This document shows, piece by piece, positions 46,450 through 57,948 of a stretch of DNA of 64,000 nt (within the stretch, counting starts at the first letter, position 1; every line of letters starts with the position of its first letter). The translations under genes and the position numbers were made by a program. This DNA comes from Lotus japonicus (lineage: Eukaryota; Streptophyta; Magnoliopsida; Fabales; Fabaceae). Where the stretch lies: the NCBI RefSeq assembly GCF_012489685.1, contig NC_080046.1, forward strand, positions 4,840,991 through 4,904,990, written 5' to 3'. Under the pieces are notes generated by a model, which ran no database searches, had not been told where the DNA came from, and was given only the letters and a program-made list of their open reading frames with translations.

Positions 46450-49400
46450 CTAGCTGTAGTAGCGGTTCAAGTTGGTGGCGTTCCAAGTGCGGGGGATCTC
46501 TTCCCCAGAGAGCTTTTCCAACTTGTAGGCGCCGGTGCCGGTTGCTTCAGTTACTCTGTATGGGCCTTCCCAGTTGGCGGCCAATTTCCCTCGCTCGGTC
46601 CCTCGGGCTCCGATGCTGGCGTTGCGGAGGACTAAGTCCCCAGGTAGGAACGTGCGGTGGACGACCTTCTTGTTGTAGCGGATGGCTGCATGCTGCTTCG
46701 CGATCAGTTCCCTGCAGTTAGCGACGACTCTCCTTTCGGCGAGAAGGTCCAGGTCTTCATTGATGAGCTGGGCGTTCTGCTCCGGGTCGTAGCCCATGGT
46801 ACGAGCGCTCAGCTCTCCAATCTCCGCTGGGATAACCGCCTCGGTGCCGAAAGTTAGGCGAAACGGGCTCTCCCCAGTCGTGGAGTGCGGAGTTGTGCGG
46901 TATGCCCATAGGACATGATCGAGCTGCTCTGCCCAATTGCCCTTGGCGTCGTCCAGTCTTTTCTTGAGTCCTCTAAGGATTACTCGGTTTGCCGCTTCAG
47001 CTTGTCAGTTCGTCTGGGGGTGTTCCACAGAGGTGAAGTGGTGCTTGATGTGAAGTCTGTCCACGAGCTCCTTGAATCCTTTGGAGGTAAATTGTGTGCC
47101 ATTGTCGGTAATCAGGACTCCAGGTACCCCGAACCGGCTGATGATGTTCTTGTAAAAGAAACGTTGTATGCGGGCTGAAGTGATAGTTGCAAGGGGCTCT
47201 GCCTCAATCCACTTGGTGAAGTAGTCTACCACGACCACCAGGTGCTTCAGCTGTCCCGGGGCGGTTTCAAAGGGTCCCAAGAGGTCCATTCCCCATTGGT
47301 GGAAAGGCCAAGGGGAGACCATATTCGAGAGTTGTTCGGGTGGAGCTAAGCGATGGTCGGCATGCTTCTGGCACGGGTCACAGTGTTTGACGTGGTCGGC
47401 AGCGTCTTTCTCCAGGGTGGGCCAGTAATAGCCGGCCCGGAGGACCTTTCTTGCCAGAGAACGCCCGCCGGGGTGGTGGCCACAGCTGCCCTCATGGATC
47501 TCTGCGAGCACATACTCTGCTCGTTCCTTTGACAAGCACTTGAGGAGCGGAGTGGAAAATCCTCTCTTAAAGAGGTCACCGTTTACGATGGTGTACCAGG
47601 AAGCACTTCTAGTTAGCTTCTTTGCCTCCAACTTGTCGGGTGGTAGCCAGCCCGTTGTGAGGTTCTTAACAATTGGGGCCCTCCAATCGTTGTCTGCGCC
47701 AATGCTCAAGGTGTTGACTCCAGCGGGACGGTCGGGGTTTGAGACGTAAGGGTGGGCATGGGTGCCCTGAATGACTGTCCTGTTCAGGCCGGGTTTCCCG
47801 GTGCTAGCCAGCTTTGCTAGGGTATCCGCGTGGTCGTTTTGAGCTCTCGGGACGTGGCGGAATTCTACCTTACGGAAGGTTGCAGCCAGCCGTTTTAGAT
47901 GGGAGAGGTATTGTTCCAGAATTGGGTCCTTGGCCTGTGCTTCGCCGTTAGCCTGGGAGACCACTAGTAACAAGTCGCAGCAGAAAAGTATGTCCTGCGC
48001 CCCCAGGTCTCGCGCCGTCACCAGACCGGCTATGCAAGCTTCATATTCAGCTTGGTTGTTAGTGGCTGGGAAATTAAAGCGCAGCGACTGTTCTACGACC
48101 ATCCCTGAGTTACTTTGGAGGACGATCCCTGCGCCGCCCCCCTCTTTGTTGCTCGAGCCATCCACATGGACGACCCAGGAGATTTCTGCTGGTGGGTCTT
48201 CATCGCTCGTGAGTTCCACCAGGAAGTCTGCTAGGACTTGCGCTTTGATCGCACGTCTGGGTTCGTAGCGAATGTCATGCTCAGATAACTCGATCGACCA
48301 ACCCACCATTCGCCCGACTAGATCTGGCTTATGGAGGACTTGTTTGACCGGTTGATCCGTGCGGACAATGATGCTATGAGATTGGAAGTACCTTCTGAGC
48401 CGTCTGACAGTGGTTAGGAGGGCGAGTGCAACTTTCTCGAGCATCTGATATCTGAGCTCAGCTCCCTTGAGCAAGCGACTGACGAAGTAAACCGGAAGTT
48501 GGACTCCCGCCTCCTCTCTTACCAGTACGGAGCTCACAGCCTTGTCTCGAACAGCTAAGTATAAGTACAGGGGCTCCCCTGGCTTTGGACTTGACAGGAT
48601 CGGTGGAGAGGTGAGAATCTCTTTCAGCCGGGAGAAAGCCTGTTCAGCCTCTTCCGACCAGGTAAAGTTCGCTCCTTTCTTTAGTAAGGCATAGAGTGGT
48701 AGGGCTCTTAGGGCGGCCTTGGGTAGAAATCTTCCGATTGCTGTCATCCGTCCCGCCAATTACTGGACTTCCTTGACCGTCCTAGGGCTTTTCATTTCTA
48801 CAATAGCCTGGCACTTCTCGGGGTTTAGTTCAATCCCATGGCTTGTGAGCATATATCCCAAGAACTTCCCGCTCTTGACTCCGAAGGTACATTTTTCGGG
48901 GTTGAGGCGCATATTGTGTTTCCTCAACTGTTCGAACACCACTGCCAGATCGGCTGCATGGTCGCCTCCCTTTGGTGTTTTCACGATGATGTCATCAATG
49001 TAGACTTCGACTGACTTCCCAATAAGCGCCCCGAAGATTCTGGTCATCATTCGTTGGTAGGTGGCCACCGCATTTTTCAGGCCGAATGGGAGCATAGTGT
49101 AGCAGTACGTCCCCCGATTGGTGATAAAAGCGGTATTTTCTTCGTCGTATCTGTTCATCGGAATCTGGTTGTACCCAGAATACGCGTCCATGAGGGACAA
49201 ATATTCGTACCCCGAGGAGTTGTCCACCAGGGCATCGATGCTTGGGAGGGGGAAAGGATCCTTAAGGCAGGCCTTGTTCAGATCCGTGTAATCAACGCAC
49301 ATCCTCCACTTCCCATTGGATTTTTTCACCAGAACCACGTTCGAAAGCCAAGTAGTGTACTTGACTTCGCGAATGATCCCGACCTTCAGAAGTTCCGTCG

Positions 49401-50763
49401 TCTGTTCCCTGATCACTTCTTGCTTCTCCGCGCTCATCTGTCTCTTCTTCTGGGCCACTGGCTTGAAATTTCGGTCCACTGAAAGCTTGTGACTGCAGAA
49501 TGTTGGGTCGATGCCCGACATATTCGCGGACGACCAGGAAAATAAGTGCCCATAACTCTTCAGGAGGGCCTCCAGTCGGTTTGAGAGATCCTGAGGGAGA
49601 TCTCGTGCCAGCTTGGTGGTTTGCTCGGGGCCACGACCGACCTGAATAGGTCGTGCCTCCCCATCCGGCTTAAGACGCTGATCCTCTCTGGATTGGTCCA
49701 CCCGCGGGTCGATGTCGGTCAAGCATGCTCCTGCTCGGAGGTGGAAGCTTTCGACTCTTTTCCCGTCGTCGGGCTCTTTCCTCTTGCGATCCTCTCGCGC
49801 CAATCTGCAGCTGGAGTTGTAGCACCCCCTGACCATGGTTAAGTTTCCGCGTACGGAAACCGCCCTTCCGGCCCATGGGTACTTCAACATCAGGTGGTGG
49901 GTGGAGACGATGGCCCGGTAGACATTGAGGCTTGGTCTGCCGATTATGGCGTTGTAGGCTGTTGGGCATTTCACCACCAAGAACCGGGCCTTGACAGTCC
50001 TGCAAACATCAAGGTCTCCTAGGGAGAGGTATGCATCAAAATATCCTAATGGCAGAACTCTGTCCCCAGTGAACCCGATCAAGTCGTGGTCATAGGGGAT
50101 CAGGTCTTTTACAGATAAGCCTAAGGTTTTATAAGCATCATAAAACATTATGTCAGCAGAACTACCTGTATCAATGAGTACCCGTCGTACCTTACCGTTT
50201 GCGATGAGGGCCTCCACGACAATCGGGTCGTCCTCCTCGCCGGTGTCTGTGCGGTAGTCGTCTTCTGTGAAGGTGATGGGTACTTTCTGCTGTGGTGGCC
50301 GGAGGGAGCTAGGACGCGGCCGTCCAGCTGCTGACATGATGACCCGAGTGCTCCTCTTCCGACTGTTGGTTGATGGTCCGCCGGCGGCCCATCCTCCAGC
50401 AATCGATCCGACACTGACCAGATTGGTCCCGTGGCGCCTTCGTACGTCATCGTGGTCCCGCCGATCTGGAGATCGACGCCGATCCGGACTCCTACGACGG
50501 TCGGGGCTCCTGCGTCGGTCGGGACTACGGCGATGACGGGGGCTCCTTGCTCGAGTGGGTGTGCGGGCTCGGTTCCTGGGAGGGGTTCGGGCACGGGGGC
50601 TCGGTTCCTGGGAGGGGTTCGGGCACGGGCCCTGGGCGGGGTGGGTGACCTTCTGGGAGGTGGTGAACGTGGACGAGGGAGGTCGCCCGAGGAGAGGGCG
50701 ACGTACTTTGACAATCTCCCGACTCTGATTAGTTCTTCTACCCTGTCTTTCAGGTTCAGGCAT
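46450..50763 (-). pseudogene. pol: Tat pol: protease, RT, RNase H, second RNase H, integrase, two in-frame stops
   Basis: Minus-strand order: protease LIDTGSSADIMFY (about 50170), RT (about 49380-48800; DAYSGYNQI, YIDD at about 48991-49002), RNase H, a Tat-type second RNase H (VHVDGSSNKEGGG...NNQAEYEA, about 48185-47800), the integrase zinc region (HEGSCGHHPGG...CDPCQKHA) and the DDE core (MDLLGPF, ITDNGTQF), then the C-terminal part ending NLNRYYS. All pieces share one frame. It is interrupted by TAA at 48760-48762, in the connection after RT, and TGA at 47005-47007, just before the third catalytic residue. Each stop is a single point change, so decay is recent. No full-length enzyme can be made without read-through. 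Confidence 0.88.
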
Positions 50764-52175
50764 TCGTCCGTGTTATGACCGGGACTGTCATGAAATTCGC
50801 AAAACCTTTTGGAATCCAGCTTATCCCCCCGCGTGAGAAGTGGGGGGGGGGGTTTGTCCCTGAGGTCGGTGGAAGCTCTCTCCCGCAAGATGCGTGAGAG
50901 GGAAGAGTTAAGGGGGGTGTAACTATCGAACTTCTTCCGTTTCTGCTTTTTCTCATCCTGGCTCTTCCGTCGAGGCTCGCGATCGCGCTTAGTCTCGCCG
51001 GGGTCTCGGGTTTTTTCAGAGGGCTTATGGCCTGGGTTTTGATTGGTGGACCTCAATGTCGCCGCTTCCTCCATGTTAATATATTTCTCTGACCGGTTTT
51101 GAAATTCCTCCAGTGTCCCGACTTTCTTTCCGTCCAAAGAAGTTAAAAAAGGGCCTGGTCTGAGCGCCTGTCGTACCAAGATCAGGCGGACTTGGGGGAG
51201 GAGGTCCGGAATGTCTCCCGCTTCTTTGTTGAAGCGGTTAAGGAAAGCCTTCAGGGATTCCTTCTCGCCCTTCTTGATTAGGGCCAGTGTTTCTTCTGAC
51301 TTCGGAATGTTTCTCACCGAGGAATACTGGGCTAAGAAGCTTGACATGACTCCTTTCTAGTTGTGAATGGAGTTGTTGGGGAGGTTTTGGAACCAATTCA
51401 TTGGGCCTTTCCCCAAGCTCATCGGAAAGCAGCGGCAGTAGATCGGGTCAGTAGCCTCGGCGTACTGCATGGCTCCCACGAAAAAGTTGATGTGCTCCGT
51501 CGGGTCGGAGTCACCTTCGTAGAGTTTCATGTTAGGTCTTGACCATCCCGGGGGAAAAGGGGTCGCCATGATGTCTGGAGAGAGGGGGCCGTTGATAGTC
51601 TGCGGTAGGGCAACCAGAGTGCCATGCGGGCGGACCGGATCCCGGAGCGGCTCCCTGGTGGAAATCGGGCTCCTCCGCCCGGAGTAACTCCTGCGCGGGG
51701 AGTGGTACCTGCGGTGATGGGAGGGTTGATTCACGGCTCTTTCTGTGGTTTGTTCTTGGCCATGGTCGTTTTGGTAGTTCGAGGGGGGTGGTGGTCTTCT
51801 TCCCGTCTCCCCCTCTTGAGAGAACGTCGGATCTTGTCTCGGGCGTTCTTCCAGTTCCTCCAATTGATGGAGGCGTGCTCGGAGGGCGCGGATCTCGGCC
51901 CGAGTGTTGCGGGCCTGGACATTGCGTTCCTGCCCCACGTCCGGAGGGTGCTCCTCCTCCATCGCCCTGACTCGGGCCTCAAGTCTGCACAGTGCATCGT
52001 GCGCTGCGTGGGGGGTGAGGATCCCTCGTTCCGGGGATCGTCCCCGAGGCGGAGTTGGTGGAGTAGTCCTCTGGGGTTGGGGGGAGTGTTGGCGGTTCGC
52101 GGACTCGTCCAGAGTTTCTACGTGGCCCTCGGGAGTTCGGTTTAAACGGCGAGAGGTTTGTCGTGTCTCTACCAT
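50600..52175 (-). pseudogene. gag: Tat gag, broken by a stop and a 32-bp duplication
   Basis: It starts MVETRQTSRRLNRTPEGH. A charged N-terminus is followed by the retrotransposon gag fold (MKLYEGDSDPTEHINFFVGAM, SLGKGPMNWFQNLP). An in-frame TAG stands at 51357-51359, after which the same frame continues to a zinc-knuckle-like CEFHDSPGHNTDEC. At 50566-50629 a 32-bp unit (GGCTCGGTTCCTGGGAGGGG...) is present twice in tandem. The gag and protease frames differ by exactly the amount this duplication adds, so it is the likely cause of the frame break. An Arg/Ser/Pro/Asp repeat (RRSPDR) follows. Confidence 0.8.
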
Positions 52176-52233
52176 CGCGTGTTGCTGCTGCTCTTGTCTC
52201 TGACGGCACGTGGTGAAGGAAAAGTTTACTCGA

Positions 52234-52252
52234 TCCCCACAGACGGCGCCAA
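52234..52252 (-). other. Primer binding site of the Tat element
   Basis: The minus strand reads TTGGCGCCGTCTGTGGGG directly after the 5' LTR end; a GGCGCC-core site usual for Ty3 elements. tRNA not assigned. Confidence 0.85.
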
Positions 52253-52253
52253 A

Positions 52254-52765
52254 TGATCGGGAGGATCACGGGAGCTGGGGGCAGCCAAGAGAAGGGGTGG
52301 AACCGGTGCGCTGGAAGGGCAGAACAGACCCGGGAGGGGCTCCTGCATGGGACTCCAATGCCAAACTAAGTAGGGGAATCGAGTAAGGGGGTAGCAAAGT
52401 GAAGAGATTAACGTACCTTAGAGTGAGTGAGTTGCCCCCTTTATATACACGTTGGAGTATTAGGGTTGGAGCCATGCAACGTCATGCATGGCCCGTACCG
52501 GTGGGTTGAGGGCCGTTGGATCCTCCTGCTCCCTCTGCGGTTTGCAGTGATCCAACGGCTTAGATTGCCTAGGGGCCCACCATCCAACCACCCTAGTTCC
52601 GTAGGGTGGTTAGCCTAGGTCAACCCCTAGGTGGTGGGGTCCATGCCCCAGAGGCAGGAGAGTGGCGTCTGGCTCGTGGTCAGGGCCCGGATATCCTTCC
52701 CCGGTCGTCCCACTTGGGTCCACTCGGGTGGCAATGAACGGGCGTGTTCCACCCGTCCCAGAACA
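52254..52765 (-). repeat. 5' LTR of the Tat element (512 bp)
   Basis: TG...CA termini on the minus strand and TATA box TATATAAA at 52440-52447. The expected start site falls near 52415, inside the 40 bases missing from the other LTR. Confidence 0.9.
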
Positions 52766-52983
52766 GTATGCATGGGTAAAACCGTAAAAGAAAATAAATA
52801 AAGAATTCCAGACGCACCAATTACTTGTTACTAACATAATTTGGGATGATACTAAAGTTCAGTAACAACAAAATGAAAAAAAAAAGACTTACAAATACGA
52901 AACAATTTAAGATAACGTTTACAAAACTACAAAACAGGACAGAAGCATGTGTCGTACTATCTGTGTGCTTTTGGCATGTAGAA

Positions 52984-53690
52984 CTAATCCATTGAAGATG
53001 ACTTTGACATCTCAAGCTCCTTGACAACTTGCTTCATGGTAGGGCGAGAATATGGGCTCTCAGTCAAGCAGGAACTTGCTGTCCTTGCAATTGACACCAA
53101 TTCGTTAGCAAAAGTTATTCTGGGATCTGAGAGACGTGGGTCTAACTTATCCATCAATTGAGTGGGATCAAGTGTTGATGATAGCAAGGATGAAGTCATG
53201 AAGATAACTCTTCTCCAGGGTGCTTTCCATAAATCACTTCCAATGCTAATACTCCAAAACTATAGACATCACATTTCTCATTTACTTCCATTGTGTAGGC
53301 AAGTTATGGGACAAATAAGATGTACAAAAAAATTAGGAAAACAAACATGGGAATAGATGCAGATAATTACGAAACAATTATATATTTGAACAGATTAAAG
53401 AAATGGAATTAACCTGGAGTAGCGTATCCAAAGGTGCCTGCAAATGTGGTCCAATTAGTTGAATCAGGATTCAGAAGCTTAGTTGTTCCAATGTCTGAGA
53501 TATGAGCCAAGTATTCTGAATCCAAAAGAATATTCTTGTTTGATATATCTCAATGATCGTTAGGTGGTGAGCAATCACGTACGGTGCATGTAGCATAAAG
53601 CACTGGCTACATCTTTAATGACATTCACCCTCTTATTCCACTCAAACGCACCTGCTTGTTCACCATCTTTCAAAACCATATCCACACTAC
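52984..53690 (-). pseudogene. LRR receptor-kinase fragment (MIK2/At4g08850-like), decayed
   Basis: Read right to left it gives the later half of a Ser/Thr kinase domain: GAFEWNKRVNVIKDVASALCYMH, the catalytic-loop remnant DISNKNILLDSEY, a DFG-region remnant (SDIGTTKLLN), TFAGTFGYATP, an intron, [23 protein letters not shown], then the C-terminal SRPTMKQVVKELEMS. Stop codons and indels lie at the catalytic loop (about 53550-53580). A frameshift near 53197 separates the last 71 codons (52984-53199). The LRR and membrane parts are absent. Upstream of about 53690 the open frame continues into unrelated sequence. The Tat element inserted 218 bases past its 3' end. Confidence 0.7.
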
Positions 53691-53910
53691 CTTTCTGCTC
53701 CCGCTGCACTTGATCTAACTCTCCAAGATCAGATGCTTCTACCCAGAGCACCATAAATTGTCGTTCGCGAACCAGCCCTATGACACTGGTTCGCTCAGCA
53801 TCAAGTTTGTCCTCGGGTTGAAGAGAAGTGGTTGTGGTTGTGGCGGTGGGCTAGTGGCGGCTGAGAATGATAAATAGAATGAGAGAGTGTGGCGGCTAGG
53901 GTTAGGATTG
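53691..53910 (-). other. Open sequence fused upstream of the kinase remnant
   Basis: A minus-strand frame (RQFMVLWVEASDLGELDQVQ...) runs without stop from about 53810 into the kinase remnant to 53577. I do not recognise it. Confidence 0.35.
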
Positions 53911-54325
53911 GTGTAACATCCCGATCTGACGACTGGCCTCACGCTAACAACATTAGCTTTATCAACGCGTTTTGTCCTCACTTACGCACTTCTCGGGAAA
54001 ACTTCCCAGGGGTCACTCTCCTAAACTGTATAATCCCATACCTATATAGTTTCAGAATACCTCTTGTTCGGGTGTGAGATCGGTTCATTCACGTGTCTTT
54101 CCACCTAGAAGTCTGTCAAGAGCCGCTCCTTGTCTGTGCCTCACTGCACCGGCAATCACTCCTCGCCCTCGTCGGCTCCGAGTATCATAGGTCCACCAGC
54201 TTCCGCTTGGTTCGTCCCTGAACCACACCGTACTAGAAGAGGTCGGCTCTGATACCATTTGTAACATCCCGACTTGACGACTGGTCTCACGGTAACAACA
54301 CGAGTCTTTTCAGTGCGCTTCCTGT
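53911..54325 (-). mobile_element. Cassandra-like TRIM, partial
   Basis: Two related copies of TGTAACATCCCGAYYTGACG start at 53911 and 54260. Next to the right copy the minus strand reads AATGGTATCAGAGCCGAC, a Met-tRNA primer site, so the copies are LTRs of a very short element in minus orientation. The left LTR contains AACTTCCCAGGGGTCACTCT (54000-54019), close to the reverse complement of plant 5S rRNA, as in Cassandra elements. The right LTR is truncated. Confidence 0.6.
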
Positions 54326-54550
54326 GACACATCCCTCACATGTTTACTTCTCTTGCCCACCTCCTCATTACCATTTGCCACATACACTCCTTCATTGACT
54401 TCGAAACCCTTGGATGAAACCCGAGGTAATTTACCCTCTCTAACACACTCTTCACCATCAAAATTTGGAATCGGTCGATCGGTCTCACACCTAAAAACTA
54501 ACCCAATTGTCACGTCAGCACCCACATCATTGTGGCTGACCCCACCACTT

Positions 54551-54634
54551 TTAAACCCAAAGCACATTGCAAATCATAGCTCCCCACCCCTCTAACATAG
54601 GGAAATTCAAAATCTCGTTAGCTCCAACTGTCTC
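54551..54634 (-). other. Left remainder of an unidentified minus-strand reading frame
   Basis: It continues the frame at 63747-64000 across the Athila insertion for 28 codons to a TAA at 54551-54553. Another minus frame (54310-54567, MCFGFKSGGVSHNDVG...) overlaps its end and reads on into the TRIM edge. Neither is recognised. Confidence 0.35.
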
Positions 54635-55679
54635 TGATGAGCAATATTTTACCCATTTTATATAGCCTTAATTTTTCATTATTAATGATTATTCGTAATT
54701 AATTGACCTTGCTTGACAGAGATTTCTATTATTTGGTCTAATTACGTTTATTCTTATTTTCAGGTTTTATTTGACATCAAGGGCATTTTGGAGAATTGCG
54801 GAATGAAGATTTGATTGTGCTGGAGTGAAGATTGTATTTTAGGAAATATTAGGATTTAATTTCGGAATAAATTAAGTTTGATATCTTTCAGATTCAAACT
54901 TATTTAGGTTGTTATTTTAAAACTCTATCTTTAGGATTTATTGTTATCTTTTAGGATTTGATTAGGATTTGTGATCTCAGCTCTTATTCAAGGGTTTGTG
55001 CTGAGAGAAACGATTACCTTTTTGCCTTCTACTTATTATTCAATATAATTTCGAATTTCAGTTATATTAGAGCTCTGCTAGGGTTTTATGCTTTTAATCC
55101 CTATTCTCTTCTCCAATATAATTGTTGAATTCGCCCCATCCATGGAAGGCTAATTCCCTTCGAACGAATTCCTTTGCAAAGTATATCGCGCTCTTGAGGT
55201 ATAGTGCTTAATAGAATTCACCTGATTAGTTTTCTTCATCTCTAATTCTGGCTTAGGTTTGCTTAATTCCTTTTGTTCACGAAATAGAAGATGATGTATG
55301 TTCGCTTAGTTCATATTAGGGCGTAAACGATTCTTAATCGCTTAGTTTAGGAATCTGTGAATTAGTTATCGCTTAGTTAATTAATTCTCACGAACTAGGA
55401 AACTAATAACAAGAATTGATCTTTAGATACCCGTGATTGAGCAGCGATATACTGAACAAAGGGATTCGTCCGTCTTTACTTATCATATTAATCTGTTTTT
55501 ACTTTCTGCTAATCTTTTGAACTGAATCACAAACCCCCCCCCCCCAGTGTGTGTGCGTTGTGCGTTCTTAATACTGAATCTTTGTTGAAACGATAATCCT
55601 TGGGAAACGACCTAGGAGTCACTTCCTAGTTACTACAGTTTTCTTAATTAATTATTTGTGTCGGGTACGACCTCGATCA
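54635..55679 (+). repeat. 5' LTR of the Athila-like element
   Basis: 1045 bp. It contains CGCTTAGTT three times near 55320-55380 and a run of 12 C near 55534. Same length as its partner. Confidence 0.92.
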
Positions 55680-56073
55680 AATTTGGCGCCGTTGCCGGGG
55701 ACTGTCGTCTTTACCAAAGGTTCAATAGAGTTAGTATTAGTAGTATTAGTATTATTAGTAGTAGTATTAACAAGTTCGATCTCTGACGCAGGTACTGGAT
55801 TTGTTGGTGAAGGTAAGGATTAGTGATTCTTGAAGGATAATTAGGCTGTAACTTTAAACGGCCATATCTTTTGCTCCAAAACTCGGAATTCAACATATTA
55901 TATATGCTTTTGGGGTAGAAAAAAATTTCCAATTCATCTGTGACCGCTACGCCGTGAGATCGATTCTTAAAAACGCAAAAAGTGGCCTTCCGCCAAAAGT
56001 TTTTTAGGGTTTTGAAAAAAAAAAAAATTCAAGTGATTCTTATTCTTATTCTATTTGGGATACTTAGTGTTGC

Positions 56074-57948
56074 ATGACTAGGGCTAATCCTGGGTTTTTG
56101 CATCCATTTATTTCTGAAATAGATAGAGAATTTCATAGGTTAATTAGAGCACATAGAGCTTTTGTAACTGATCCTTATTTAAGTGATTCTGATTCTGACC
56201 TTGATTTTGATTCTGAATTTGTTGCAGTTTCTGAAAACATGGCTGAAGAAGGACCGCGAGAGAGAACACTAAGGGAGCTGGCTGCACCTGATTTCACCTA
56301 CGAAAGCTTGTGTATCCAGTATCCTGAGGATGTACCATGTGTACTCAAAACTGGACTAATCCATTTATTGCCTAAGTTTGGTGGTCTTGCAGGTGAAGAT
56401 CCTCATATGCACATCAAGGAGTTCCGTACTGTCATATCCACCATGAAGCCTCCTGAAGTTGACAAAGATCATATCTGTTTGAAGGCTTTTCCTCATTCCC
56501 TTCAGGGAACTGCAAAGACTTGGCTGTATAACCTGCCTCCTTCATCCATTGCAAGCTGGGACGACCTGAAAAGAAAGTTTCTTTAGAAGTTCTTCCCTGC
56601 CTCTAGGACAACTTCAATCAGAAAAGACATCTCAGGAATCAGGCAGCTACATGGAGAGACTCTACATGAATACTGGGAAAGATTCAAGACACTATGTGTG
56701 AGCTGCCCCCATCACCAGATTTCCGAGCAGCTCCTAGTTCAGTATTTCTATGAGGGTTTGCTCAACATGGAGAGACATCTCATTGATGCTGCTTGTGGAG
56801 AGGCATTGAATGACATGACTCCTACTGAAGCCAGGCAGTTGTTTGAGAAGATGGCTGCTAATTCTCAGCAGTTTCAAACAAGGAGTAATGATGCTGTTAA
56901 AACTGTTAATGAGATTGGGACAGATCCAAGGATGGACAAGCTTGAGAAGAGGATGGAAACCATTGCCAGCTTAGTTACTCAATTGGCCATGAACCAGAAT
57001 AAACCTTCACAACAGGCAAAGGTTTGTGGCATTTGCACTAAAGACCATAATACTGATGTTTGTCCTTCTCTGCAGGAACCTACAGATGAGAATCCTGAAG
57101 CATATGCTGCCAACATTTTCAATAATCGACCTCAGCAAAATTATGATCTGTCATCTAACAGATATAACCCTGGCTGGAGAAATCATCCAAATCTTAGATG
57201 GTCTGATCAGTCACAACCTGCCCAAGCACCGTTTCAGAATAATGCTAGACCATATGTTCCTCCTCCAATGCAACAATAGGCTAACAACCCTGCTGCACCG
57301 CAATCTAAAGAATCTTCATTGGAGGATATGTTGAAGCAGATGACAGCCCAAAACATGCAGTTCCAACAAGACACCAGATCCTCCATTCAGAATCTGACCA
57401 ACCAGATAGGACAGATGGCTACTTCAATAAACCAGCTACAATCCCAGAATTCTGATAAGCTGCCCTCTCAGACGGTGGTCAATCCAAGAAATGTGAGCGC
57501 CATCACCTTACGGTCGGGGAAGCAAATTGATGCAGATCATGGACCAGAGCCAGAGCCAGAGCCAGAGCCTGAACCTGAAAAGGAGACAGAGACCACTGCC
57601 ACAAGAACCTTCCAAGTACAACTACCTTCCATTCCTCTTCCATTCCCTCCGAAAGCTATGCCAAGCAAGAAGAAGGAAGAGGTAGATAAAGGAATCTTGG
57701 AGATATTCAAGAAAGTGGAGGTGAACATACCTCTACTTGATGCACTCAAGCAAATTCCAAGATATGCAAAGTTTCTGAAAGAATTATGCACTCAGAAAAG
57801 GATGCTGAAAGGAAATGAAAGAGATCGCATGGGGAGAAACGTTTCTGCAATCATAGGTAAAGCTGGTAAACCTGCTCTTGTTTCTGATGTTCCTGAAAAG
57901 TGTGAGGATCCAGGTACGTTTTCTGTTCCTTGGGGAGACCATTTTTAA
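56074..57948 (+). pseudogene. gag: Athila gag, two in-frame stops, then a protease deletion
   Basis: One frame from MTRANPGFLHPF. The gag fold (GLAGEDPHMHIKEFRTV, KTWLYNLPPSSI) is cut by TAG at 56584-56586. It resumes with EYWERFKTLC and a zinc-knuckle-like CGICTKDHNTDVC, is cut again by TAG at 57277-57279, then runs as a coiled, Gln-rich segment and a PEPEPEP repeat to 57948. At about 57930 the text jumps from the gag-protease linker straight to the end of the protease (GRPFLKTARTKIDV), now in another frame. The active-site part of the aspartic protease is missing. Confidence 0.85.

Larger units (their letters stand above)
38433..52765 (-). mobile_element. Tat-lineage Ty3/gypsy retrotransposon, defective, with nested insertion
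   Basis: LTRs run TGATCGGG...AGAACA on the plus strand, with a perfect GTATG target duplication at 38428-38432 and 52766-52770. Coding is on the minus strand: gag, DTG protease, RT with YIDD, RNase H, a second archaeal-type RNase H (DGSSNKEGGGAG) and integrase. The extra RNase H and the antisense gene near the 3' LTR are marks of the Tat group. Three in-frame stops and a 32-bp duplication break gag-pol. A 4-kb element is nested at 39480-43508. LTRs differ by about four substitutions and one 40-bp gap. Confidence 0.9.

Noticed and set aside
51624..52145. 173-codon plus frame opposite Tat gag
   Set aside because: Shadow of the gag frame; Trp/Gly-rich with no motif.
53911..54325. Functional 5S rRNA gene
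   Set aside because: Only a partial, mutated stretch matches; it lies within repeat copies flanking a Met-tRNA primer site.
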